Assembly: GCA_947478535.1 (NCBI GenBank)
Contig: CANJXD010000159.1
Coordinates: 1-10,727, forward strand
Direction: 5' to 3'
DNA length: 10,727 nucleotides
Source of the DNA: Acetobacteraceae bacterium
GTDB taxonomy: Bacteria; Pseudomonadota; Alphaproteobacteria; Acetobacterales; Acetobacteraceae
Under the pieces are notes generated by a model. That model was not told the DNA's origin and did not search any database. It saw nothing but the letters and a program-made list of their open reading frames with translations. Shown one piece after another: positions 1 through 6,541 of this stretch (the first letter of the stretch is position 1; each line of letters opens with the position of its first letter). The position numbers and the translations under genes were made by a program.

Positions 1-508
1 CGATGCGCTCATAATGGTCTTCCATCCAGTAGCCGGCGCTGGCCAGGAACAGGATCCACAGCGTGCTGCCAAGCGCGGTCCAGACATAGAAGACCAGCCG
101 GGGAATCTCGATCAGCCCAGCAGGGATGGAGATGACGGTGCGGATCGCCGGCAGCAGTCGCCCGAAGAACAGCGCCATCGGGCCATGCCGGCGCAGGGTG
201 CGCTCCGCCTTGTCGAAATCCTTGTCATCCACCGCGAACCAGCGGCCGTAGCGCGCAAACAATGGGCGGATGCGCGCCGCGCCGATCGCCCGGGCCAATT
301 CATACCAGAAGGCGTTGCCCAGCACGGTGCCGGCGATGCCGGCGATCACGGCCAGGGGGAAGGACATCTCCCCCCGCGCCGCCGCGAAGCCCGCCAGCGG
401 CATGATCAGTTCCGAGGGAATGGGCGGGAACAGGTTCTCGAGGAACATCAGCGCCAGCACGCCCGGCCAGCCGCCCGCGGCGACAACCCCCGTCACCCAC
501 TCGATCAT
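1..508 (-). CDS. DedA/VTT-family inner-membrane protein, C-terminus cut by the window
   Basis: Integral inner-membrane protein of the DedA (SNARE-associated, VTT) family. Members of this family have recently been shown to act in returning undecaprenyl phosphate or other phospholipids across the membrane. About 169 codons are visible and the 3' end is missing. Visible signatures are FLENLFPPIPSELIMPLAGF at residues 22-41, which carries acidic residues E24 and E33, and GRLLPAIRTVISIPAG at about 116-131, whose R117 and R123 have the six-residue spacing of the two arginines essential in E. coli DedA homologues. Hydrophobic stretches lie at about 8-44, 51-68 and from 111 on. The ATG at 508 overlaps the TGA of the upstream glycosyltransferase (ATGA), so translation is probably coupled. 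A G-rich run just upstream can serve as ribosome binding site. Family assignment is firm. The transported lipid is inferred. Confidence 0.93.
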   Translation of the reverse strand, partial: MIEWVTGVVAAGGWPGVLALMFLENLFPPIPSELIMPLAGFAAARGEMSFPLAVIAGIAGTVLGNAFWYELARAIGAARIRPLFARYGRWFAVDDKDFDKAERTLRRHGPMALFFGRLLPAIRTVISIPAGLIEIPRLVFYVWTALGSTLWILFLASAGYWMEDHYERI

Positions 509-2184
509 CCGCCCACCCCGTACAACACGATCGCCACGCGGCGGCCGCGCGAATAATTGAACCCCGCCACCGTCCCACGCTCCGCCGGCGCCAGGCCCAG
601 CGCCTGCGCCTCCGCCCAGAAGCCGGCTTCCTCCCGGTCCGAGACGGCGACGAAGCGGCCGGGCGCCGCGGCCAGGAAGCGCGCGGCATCCTGGCCACCG
701 CGCAACAGGCGGATATCGGCGCCGAGTGCGAACATCAGCGACGGCTCATGATAACCGGCGACGCCAAAGCGGGCGCCCGGCAGGCCGGGCGCCGTCTGCG
801 CCACCAGCGCCGCGAGGCGGGGGGAAATCCAGGGCGCTTCGAGGCGAGGCAGCACGCCGCCCAGCACCACGCCCTGCACCGGGATGGCCAGCAGCACCGC
901 CAGCAAGGCAGCGCGTGCCGGGGCGCCATCCCGCAGCATGGCTATGATGCCCCAGGCAAACAGCGCCGCCGCCGGCAGGGCCAGCAGCGAAAGCGGGGCA
1001 ACGCGCCCATCCGCCAGCACCGGCAAGGCCACCGCGGCCGCCGCCAGCCCCACCGCCACGCTGATCGCCACGAACAGGGAGAGCACCGAAAGCCAGCGCG
1101 GCGGCTGGCGGCGCAGCGGGTCCAGCGCCCAGGCGGCGGCCAGCAGCATCAGCGCGGGATAGGCCGGCATGACGTAGTGCGGCAGCTTGGTCGTCACGGC
1201 CTCGAACATCAGCCAGACCGGCACGGCCCAGGCCAGCAGGAAGCGGGTGGAGGGTTGCAGCCGGTCCGCCCAGATGCCGGGCAGCGCCCGCAGCACCAGG
1301 AAGGCGGCGGGGAAGGCGGCGATGCCGAAGCTCAGCGCGTAATAGCCGGGCGGGCCCCAATGGTTCTCATCCGCCCCGCCCACCTTGCTGATCATGTCGC
1401 TGCCCAGCGCCTCCGTCAGGAAGCGGCCTTCCGTGGCGATAGTGACGGCGACGAACCAGGGGGCGGCGGCCAGCACCATCAGCGGAATGCCCCAGCCCGG
1501 CCGCAGCGCCCGCAGCCAGGGCGCGCCGTTCTTCCAGGCCTGGTCGGCCGCCGCCAGGGTGATGGCCGCGAGCAGCGGCACGGCCGGCCCGATCGGACCC
1601 TTCAGCAGCACGGACCCGCCGAGCACAAGCCAGAAGGCCGCGGCCTGCCCGGCCGAGAAATTCCCCGGCTGCAACCAGGCCCGCGCCATCAACCCCATCG
1701 CCACGACCACGGTGCCGAGCAGCGCCGCATCCGTCTTGGCGATGTGGGTTTCCACCCCCAGCACGAAGGTCGCGGCCAATAATGCGGCGCCGAGGAAGGC
1801 GGCCCGCCGGCCCACCAGCGCCCGGCCGAAATGCGCGGTCGCCAGCACCGCCGCCAGCGCGCCGAGCAGCGATGGCAGGCGATAGGCCCAGATATCCGCC
1901 CGCGTGCCGACCCTGAGCGCTTCGACCGTATGCACCGCGGTGGCCTGCAACCAATGGATGCCGGCCGGCTTTTTGTTGCGTTCCACCTCTCCGAAGCGGA
2001 TGCGGACGTAGTCGCCCGTCTCCACCATCTGGCGGGATGCCTGCGCGAAGCGGCTTTCATCGCGGTCGCCCGCGGGGATGGTGAAGAAGCCCGGCAGCCA
2101 GAGCAGCACGCATAGCAGTGCGAGCCAGGGAAGCGGGCGCCGGGTTTCCGGCAGCCGGTCGAGGAATTCGCGCAGGGCCTGCAT
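505..2184 (-). CDS. ArnT-like glycosyltransferase, GT39/PMT_2 family
   Basis: Predicted 559-residue polytopic membrane glycosyltransferase that would move a sugar from a polyprenyl-phosphate carrier to an acceptor on the periplasmic side. N-terminal features are a short cytoplasmic tail, a first membrane helix at about 19-37, and a loop with the GDRDESRFAQ acidic motif (D42, E43) and NKKPAG at 70-75, matching the DExR...EKP pattern of ArnT-like proteins. Further family motifs are KTDAALL, LLKGPIGPAVPLL and KLPHYVMPAYPALMLL. Many hydrophobic helices follow, and the soluble C-terminal end is short. The start at 2184 was chosen because the protein begins sensibly there and AGGGG lies 7 nt upstream (2192-2196). 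A 147-codon upstream extension would run into rsmB on the other strand and looks random. The gene is followed by dedA with an ATGA overlap. Substrate unknown: Ara4N is only one possibility, and no other arn gene is visible. Confidence 0.9.
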   Translation of the reverse strand: MQALREFLDRLPETRRPLPWLALLCVLLWLPGFFTIPAGDRDESRFAQASRQMVETGDYVRIRFGEVERNKKPAGIHWLQATAVHTVEALRVGTRADIWAYRLPSLLGALAAVLATAHFGRALVGRRAAFLGAALLAATFVLGVETHIAKTDAALLGTVVVAMGLMARAWLQPGNFSAGQAAAFWLVLGGSVLLKGPIGPAVPLLAAITLAAADQAWKNGAPWLRALRPGWGIPLMVLAAAPWFVAVTIATEGRFLTEALGSDMISKVGGADENHWGPPGYYALSFGIAAFPAAFLVLRALPGIWADRLQPSTRFLLAWAVPVWLMFEAVTTKLPHYVMPAYPALMLLAAAWALDPLRRQPPRWLSVLSLFVAISVAVGLAAAAVALPVLADGRVAPLSLLALPAAALFAWGIIAMLRDGAPARAALLAVLLAIPVQGVVLGGVLPRLEAPWISPRLAALVAQTAPGLPGARFGVAGYHEPSLMFALGADIRLLRGGQDAARFLAAAPGRFVAVSDREEAGFWAEAQALGLAPAERGTVAGFNYSRGRRVAIVLYGVGG

Positions 2185-2233
2185 GATGCCGCCCCTAGCA
2201 CGGCGCCGGCCTGGGGGCCATAAACGCCCGCTC
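2185..2233. promoter_or_regulatory. Divergent start region of the ArnT-like gene and rsmB
   Basis: These 49 bp separate two divergent start codons, so both promoters must lie here or inside the opposite gene. On the minus strand AGGGG at 2192-2196 is a good ribosome binding site for the glycosyltransferase. On the plus strand CATAAA at 2219-2224 is the only AT-rich hexamer (4 of 6 matches to TATAAT), with a weak CTAGCA (2195-2200) at 18 bp. No Shine-Dalgarno sequence precedes the rsmB ATG. Promoter assignments are guesses from weak matches. Confidence 0.3.
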
Positions 2234-3520
2234 ATGCCCCGCCCCCCCCGATCATCCTCTCCGAAATCCCCCGCCGGCCTGTCCACCCGCGCCGCCGCGC
2301 TCACGCTGCTGACCGCGGTGTTCGAGCGCCGCCGCCCGTTGGAGGAGGCGCTGGACGCCCTTCCCGCTTCGCTCGAAGCGCGGGACCGCGGCGCCGCGCA
2401 TCGCATCGCCGGCGCCGTACTGCGCCGCGCCGGCAGCCTCGATGCCGTGCTGGAGCCCTTCCTGCGCCGCGAACCGCCGCTGCCCGTGCGCGCCGCGCTG
2501 CGGATGGGGGCGGCGGAATTGCTGCTGCTCGGCACCCCCGCCCATGCCGCGGTCGCCGCCACCGTCGATATCGTCCCGCGCCCCTTCGCCGGGCTCGTGA
2601 ACGCCGTGCTGCGCCGTGTCGCCACGGAAGGCGCCGCCGTGCTGGAAGGGCTGGACGCCGAAAGGCTGGATACGCCGCCCTGGCTGTGGTCCGCCTGGCA
2701 TGCCGCCTATGGCCCCGGGGTGCGCGCCATTGCCCGGGCCCATCAGGTGCCGGCGCCGCTCGATATCACCCTGGCCCCCGGTGCCGCCCCACCGGAAGGC
2801 GCGGAGCCGCTGCCCACCGGCAGTTGGCGCCTGCCCGCCGGCACCCGCGTGACGGATATGCCCGGGCTGGCGGAAGGCCAGTTCTGGGTGCAGGACGCCG
2901 CCGCCGCCTTGCCCGCCCGCCTGCTCGGCGTGACGCCCGGGGAGAAGGTGGCCGATCTCTGCGCCGCCCCTGGCGGCAAGACCGCCCAGCTTGTCGCCGC
3001 CGGGGCGCAGGTGACGGCGGTGGAACGCGATCCCCGCCGCGCCGCGCGGCTGCGGGAAAATCTCGCCCGGCTGAAGCTGGATGCCTCCGTGGTCGAGGCC
3101 GATGCGGCATCCTGGTTCCCGACCGGCCCTGGCTTTGACGCCGTGCTGCTGGATGCGCCTTGCAGCGCCACCGGCATCATCCGACGCCACCCGGACATCC
3201 CTCATCTGAAGCGCCAGCAGGATATCGCCAGCCTGGTGGATACCCAGGCGCGGCTGCTCGCCCGTGCCGCGTCGCTGCTGCGGCCGGGCGGCCGGCTGGT
3301 CTTCTCCACCTGTTCGCTTCAGCCGGAGGAAGGCGAAGCCCATCTCGCCCGCGCCGGCGCGCTGGGGCTGGAGCACGACCCCATCCGGCCCGAGGAATTG
3401 CCGGGCCTGGAAGCCGCGCTGACGGCGCGGGGCACGTTGCGGAGCCGCCCGGATCTGTGGCCGGAACGCGGCGGGATCGATGGCTTCTTCGCTGCAAGGT
3501 TCCGACGCCAGCAAGGCTGA
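2234..3520 (+). CDS. rsmB: 16S rRNA (cytosine-5-)-methyltransferase RsmB (Sun/Fmu type)
   Basis: Predicted 428-residue SAM-dependent RNA methyltransferase that makes m5C967 (E. coli numbering) in 16S rRNA; it acts in the cytoplasm. An N-terminal NusB-like helical domain spans about 15-140 (with LLLLGTPAHAAVAA and FAGLVNAVLRRV), followed by the NOL1/NOP2/Sun catalytic domain. The SAM-binding motif VADLCAAPGGK is at 239-249, motif IV DAPCSATG at 307-314 with C310, and motif VI STCSLQPEEGE with C360. The two cysteines are the catalytic and release pair of m5C RNA methyltransferases. Length fits RsmB (about 430), and the NusB domain argues against RsmF. The ATG at 2234 gives the family-sized protein. 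A longer frame from 2078 would overlap the divergent gene. No Shine-Dalgarno is visible. The lrp-type gene follows after about 90 bp. Confidence 0.95.
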   Translation: MPRPPRSSSPKSPAGLSTRAAALTLLTAVFERRRPLEEALDALPASLEARDRGAAHRIAGAVLRRAGSLDAVLEPFLRREPPLPVRAALRMGAAELLLLGTPAHAAVAATVDIVPRPFAGLVNAVLRRVATEGAAVLEGLDAERLDTPPWLWSAWHAAYGPGVRAIARAHQVPAPLDITLAPGAAPPEGAEPLPTGSWRLPAGTRVTDMPGLAEGQFWVQDAAAALPARLLGVTPGEKVADLCAAPGGKTAQLVAAGAQVTAVERDPRRAARLRENLARLKLDASVVEADAASWFPTGPGFDAVLLDAPCSATGIIRRHPDIPHLKRQQDIASLVDTQARLLARAASLLRPGGRLVFSTCSLQPEEGEAHLARAGALGLEHDPIRPEELPGLEAALTARGTLRSRPDLWPERGGIDGFFAARFRRQQG

Positions 3521-3565
3521 TCGCGGGAAATCCATCCCTTCTGACATCCCCATTGGCGGGGTTCG

Positions 3566-3580
3566 GAGAAAATTGTACCA
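3566..3580 (+). promoter_or_regulatory. Possible Lrp-type operator in front of the Lrp/AsnC gene
   Basis: The 15-mer GAGAAAATTGTACCA matches the E. coli Lrp consensus YAGHAWATTWTDCTR at 12 of 15 positions, with mismatches at positions 1, 10 and 14. It lies 31 bp before the chosen start codon of an Lrp/AsnC-family gene and is one of the few AT-rich patches in this GC-rich stretch. Autoregulation is common in this family. The consensus is degenerate, so a chance match is possible, and a DecR-like protein may prefer a different box. Confidence 0.35.
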
Positions 3581-3611
3581 AGGGCGGGACAAGACCGCCG
3601 GGATGCTCCGC

Positions 3612-4079
3612 ATGGCTGCCGCCGAACTCGACCGTATCGACCGGGAAATCCTGCGCCTGCTGATGCAGGACGCCGCCCGGTCGCTGGCGGAAATCGCCCA
3701 GGAAGTCGGGCTGACGCCCACCCCCTGCTGGAAACGCATCAAGCGGATGGAGGAGACCGGGATCATCACCGGTCGCGTCGCGCTGGTGGATGCGGCGGCG
3801 GTCGGCCTGCCGATTTCGGTCTTCGTCTCGATCGAGACCGGCGACCATTCCGCCGAGTGGATCGCCCGCTTCGCGGAAGCGGTGGCCAGCCTGCCCGAGA
3901 TCGTCGAATGCTGGCGCCTGGGCGGCGATGTCGACTACCTGCTGCGCGTCGTGGTGCCGGACATGGCGGGGTATGACGCCTTCTATCGCCGCTTCGTCGA
4001 GGCGGTGCCGGCACTGCGGAAGGTGACCGGGCGTTTCGCCATGGAGCGGGTGAAGAGCACGACCGCCCTGCCGATCTGA
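3612..4079 (+). CDS. Lrp/AsnC-family transcriptional regulator, DecR-like
   Basis: Predicted 155-residue DNA-binding regulator. The N-terminal winged helix-turn-helix is seen in ELDRIDREILRLL (5-17) and RSLAEIAQEVGLTPTPCWKR (23-42), and a C-terminal RAM ligand-binding/oligomerisation domain spans about 65-148. The segments TPTPCWKRIKRMEE, HSAEWIARF, GGDVDYLLRVVVPDM, FAMERVK and the ending TTALPI match, from memory, E. coli DecR (YbaO), the regulator of cysteine detoxification, better than Lrp or AsnC. The start at 3612 was preferred: GGGA lies 8 nt upstream and the length equals that of the family. ATG at 3603 would add three residues, and 3480 would overlap rsmB. No cysteine desulfidase or amino-acid transporter is adjacent, so the regulon is unknown. 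Family is firm, subgroup moderate. Confidence 0.9.
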   Translation: MAAAELDRIDREILRLLMQDAARSLAEIAQEVGLTPTPCWKRIKRMEETGIITGRVALVDAAAVGLPISVFVSIETGDHSAEWIARFAEAVASLPEIVECWRLGGDVDYLLRVVVPDMAGYDAFYRRFVEAVPALRKVTGRFAMERVKSTTALPI

Positions 4080-4111
4080 CGCGCCAGACCACTTTGACGC
4101 ATCAGGTTGGG

Positions 4112-4132
4112 CGCGGGCGGTTCCCCCCCGCG
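4112..4132 (+). other. C/G-rich hairpin between the lrp-type gene and rpe
   Basis: CGCGGGCGG (4112-4120) pairs with CCCCCCGCG (4124-4132), nine positions with one C/C mismatch, around a TTC loop. No T-run follows, so it is not a classical intrinsic terminator, but it could slow or stop transcription between the regulator and rpe. Upstream, TTGACGC at 4094-4100 resembles an alphaproteobacterial -35 element, without a good -10 at proper distance. C-homopolymers pair easily in such GC-rich DNA, so confidence is low. Confidence 0.25.
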
Positions 4133-4157
4133 TCCATGGCGGCTAGAGTCGGATGTC

Positions 4158-4817
4158 ATGCCAGCTTCACATCCCATCCGTATCGCCCCGTCCCTGCTCG
4201 CCGCGGATTTCGCGCGGCTGGGGGAGGAAGTCCGCGCCATCGAGGCCGCCGGGGCGGATTGGCTGCATCTCGACATCATGGATGGCCATTTCGTCCCGAA
4301 CATCTCCTTCGGGCCGGCCCTGATCAAGGCGCTGCGCAAGCATGCGACGATGCCCTTCGACGTGCATCTGATGATCGCGCCGGCCGATCCCTACCTCGCG
4401 GCCTTCGCCGATGCGGGGGCGGACCTCATCAGCCTGCACCCGGAGGCCGGCGCGCATCTGCATCGGTCTTTGCAGACCATCCGCGCCCTCGGCAAGAAGG
4501 CCGGCGTGGTGCTGAACCCGGCGACGCCGATCTCCTCGGTCGCGCATGTGCTGGACCTGACGGATCTGATCCTGGTGATGTCGGTGAACCCCGGCTTCGG
4601 TGGGCAATCCTTCATCCGGTCGCAGTTGGACAAGATCGCGGCGCTGCGGGCGCTGATCGAAGACAGCGGGCGGGACATCGCCTTGCAGGTCGATGGCGGC
4701 GTGACCGCCGCGACGGCGAAGGATTGCATCGCGGCCGGGGCGGATGTGCTGGTGGCGGGCACTGCCGTCTTCGGCGCACCGGACTACGCCGCCGCCATCG
4801 CTGGCCTCAGGGGATAG
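4158..4817 (+). CDS. rpe: Ribulose-phosphate 3-epimerase
   Basis: Predicted 219-residue TIM-barrel enzyme interconverting D-ribulose 5-phosphate and D-xylulose 5-phosphate in the pentose phosphate pathway (or Calvin cycle if present); cytoplasmic and metal-dependent. Visible signatures are [10 protein letters not shown] (S12), [18 protein letters not shown] with metal ligands H37 and D39 as well as D42, DVHLMI with H70, [14 protein letters not shown] (phosphate loop, 140-153) and QVDGGV with the second catalytic Asp, D179. All expected active-site residues are present and length is typical. The ATG at 4158 was chosen because homologues start just before IAPSLL. An upstream ATG at 4107 adds a non-homologous 17 residues. 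No strong Shine-Dalgarno is seen. The heparinase-like gene follows 10 bp after the stop, indicating one transcript. Confidence 0.96.
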   Translation: MPASHPIRIAPSLLAADFARLGEEVRAIEAAGADWLHLDIMDGHFVPNISFGPALIKALRKHATMPFDVHLMIAPADPYLAAFADAGADLISLHPEAGAHLHRSLQTIRALGKKAGVVLNPATPISSVAHVLDLTDLILVMSVNPGFGGQSFIRSQLDKIAALRALIEDSGRDIALQVDGGVTAATAKDCIAAGADVLVAGTAVFGAPDYAAAIAGLRG

Positions 4818-4827
4818 GGATGCGGGC

Positions 4828-6522
4828 ATGATCGGGGGGGTCCTGCGCGGCGCACGCCGCATCCTCGCCAACCTCAAGCCGATCAAGGTGCCGGACGGAC
4901 CGGCGCGGTCCTTCCGTGACCTTTGGCCGGGCGATGCGGCGCGCGGCGCGCGGCTGCTGCGCGGTGAATTCGAATACCTCGGCACCACGCGCCCGCTGCG
5001 GCCCATGGACGCCGGCGGCGATGGCAGCGATTGGGGGGCGGCGGCGGATCGGCCGGGCGGGTCCACCACCTGGCGGGCGGCGGCGCATGGCTTCGCCTGG
5101 CTGCGGGACCTGCGCGCGCTTGGCACCGATGCGGCGCGGCTGCGCGGCCGCGCGCTGGCGGCGGATTGGCTGGCGGTGGCCAGCGCGGACCCGCTGGCAG
5201 ATGCGCCGGATGTGGCGGGCGCGCGGATTTCGGCCTGGCTCGGGCATTGGGATTTCCTGGCGGCGACCGCGGAAGACACCCTTCGCCGCCAATTGATGCA
5301 GCGCATGGCGCAGGATGCCCGCGGCGTCGTCGCCGGACTGCCGGCCGAAGCGGCGCATCGCGGCGCGCTGGTGGCGCTGAAGGGCGGCATGGCCGCGGCC
5401 GTGGCGCTGGAGGAAGACACCTGGCTTGCCCGCTGCGTGCGCTTCCTGCCGCAGGAGTTGGAACGCCAGTTCCATCCGGATGGCGGCCATGTCGAACGCA
5501 GCGCCTCCGCCCAGTTGCACGCATTGCAGGACCTGATCGAGATCCGCAACCTGCTGCATGGCGCGGGGCTCGAGGCGCCGTCCCAACTCGCCGGCACGCT
5601 GGATCGCGCGGCGCCGGCGCTGCGGCTGATGCGCCACGCGGATGGCGGGCTGGCCCTGTTCAACGGCACGCGGGATGAAATCGCGGCCATTGTCGATCTG
5701 GTGCTGACGCAAAGCCAATCCCGCGGCCGGGCACCGAGCCACCTGCCGGAGACCGGCTTCCAGCGCCTGTCGGCCAGCCGCACCCTGGTCATCGCGGATT
5801 GCGGCGCACCGCCGCCGGCGCGGCGGGATGTGACGCCGGGCGGCGCGCCGCGTGGCGCCGACCGCAACGCCCATGCCGGCACCCTGTCCTTCGAAATGTC
5901 GGTCGGGCGCGACAGGCTGATCGTCAATTGCGGGGCAGCACCCGCCGCCGACAGCGAATGGCGCGACGCGATGCGCGCCACCGCCGCGCATTCCACCCTG
6001 ATCCTCGCCGACACCAATTCCAGTGAGCTTCGCCCCGAAGGCCTCGGCCGGCGGGTGGAGGAGGTGGAGGCGGACCGACAGGAAGCGAATGGCGCGCAAT
6101 GGCTGGAAGCGAGCCATGATGGCTGGCTCCGGCAATTCGGCCTGCGCCACCGCCGGCGCCTCTATCTGTCCGAATCCGGCGACGATCTGCGCGGCGAGGA
6201 TGTGCTGGAGGCGGAGCGCGATGTCGCGATGCCCGGCTTCACCGTCCGATTCCACCTGCATCCCGGCGTGGTGGCGAGCCTGCAGCAGGATGAGCAGGGT
6301 GCACTGCTGCGCCTGCCATCCGGCGTCGGCTGGCGGTTGCGGGTGAAGGGCGCGCGCGTCGCGATCGAGGAAAGCATCTACCTCGCGGCCGAGCCACGCC
6401 GCAGCCAGCAGGTGGCGCTCTATGCCGAAGCGGGTGCGGCGAGCCTGCAATGGGCGATCGTCCGCGTCACCCTTGCTGCCCCAGGGGCCAGCCCCGGCGG
6501 CACGGCGATCACGGGGGAATAG
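4828..6522 (+). CDS. Heparinase II/III-family protein (alphaproteobacterial purH-linked type)
   Basis: Predicted 564-residue protein with the layout of the heparinase II/III superfamily: an alpha-helical toroid of about 300 residues followed by a beta-sandwich domain. The helical part contains GFAWLRDLRALG, HWDFLAATAED, and FHPDGGHVERSASAQLHALQ. The C-terminal domain begins near HAGTLSFEMSVGRDRLIVN (H349) and continues with RATAAHSTL (H388). Classical members are secreted polysaccharide lyases, but no signal peptide is evident here: the N-terminus MIGGVLRGARRILANLKPIK is basic without a hydrophobic core and cleavage site. The tyrosine usual in the lyase segment after DGG..E.S is replaced by Ala/Gln. 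AGGG 8 nt before the ATG supports this start. It sits in an operon after rpe. Fold assignment is good; substrate and even lyase activity are unknown. Confidence 0.88.
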   Translation: MIGGVLRGARRILANLKPIKVPDGPARSFRDLWPGDAARGARLLRGEFEYLGTTRPLRPMDAGGDGSDWGAAADRPGGSTTWRAAAHGFAWLRDLRALGTDAARLRGRALAADWLAVASADPLADAPDVAGARISAWLGHWDFLAATAEDTLRRQLMQRMAQDARGVVAGLPAEAAHRGALVALKGGMAAAVALEEDTWLARCVRFLPQELERQFHPDGGHVERSASAQLHALQDLIEIRNLLHGAGLEAPSQLAGTLDRAAPALRLMRHADGGLALFNGTRDEIAAIVDLVLTQSQSRGRAPSHLPETGFQRLSASRTLVIADCGAPPPARRDVTPGGAPRGADRNAHAGTLSFEMSVGRDRLIVNCGAAPAADSEWRDAMRATAAHSTLILADTNSSELRPEGLGRRVEEVEADRQEANGAQWLEASHDGWLRQFGLRHRRRLYLSESGDDLRGEDVLEAERDVAMPGFTVRFHLHPGVVASLQQDEQGALLRLPSGVGWRLRVKGARVAIEESIYLAAEPRRSQQVALYAEAGAASLQWAIVRVTLAAPGASPGGTAITGE

Positions 6523-6541
6523 GGGCGCGTCATCGCGCCCC
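6522..6541 (+). other. Perfect 8-bp GC hairpin at the heparinase/GT4 junction
   Basis: GGGGCGCG (6522-6529) is exactly complementary to CGCGCCCC (6534-6541), with the 4-nt loop TCAT. Its first base is the last base of the heparinase stop codon, and its last base abuts the TTG at 6542. There are only two T residues after it, so it is not a standard intrinsic terminator; it may attenuate transcription, stabilise the upstream message, or control initiation of the next gene. Confidence 0.5.

Noticed and set aside
748..1782. 344-codon plus-strand open frame inside the ArnT-like gene
   Set aside because: Gln/Arg/His/Gly-rich shadow frame; the minus strand has a coherent membrane protein with family motifs.
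2185..2625. 147-codon N-terminal extension of the ArnT-like gene on the minus strand
   Set aside because: It is antisense to rsmB, has low-complexity Ser/Arg/Ala composition, and a good start with ribosome binding site exists at 2184.
3548..3563. CCCC/GGGG inverted repeat after rsmB as a terminator
   Set aside because: Only a 4-bp stem with a 6-nt loop and two T residues; expected by chance at this GC content.
3552..3581. TTGGCG plus TACCAA as a promoter for the lrp-type gene
   Set aside because: The -10 half matches TATAAT at only three positions; kept only as the context of the Lrp-like box.
2252..3769. Long minus-strand open frame (505 codons) opposite rsmB
   Set aside because: Typical antisense shadow in GC-rich DNA; Gly/Arg/Gln-rich with no recognisable motif, while the plus strand encodes a clear RsmB.
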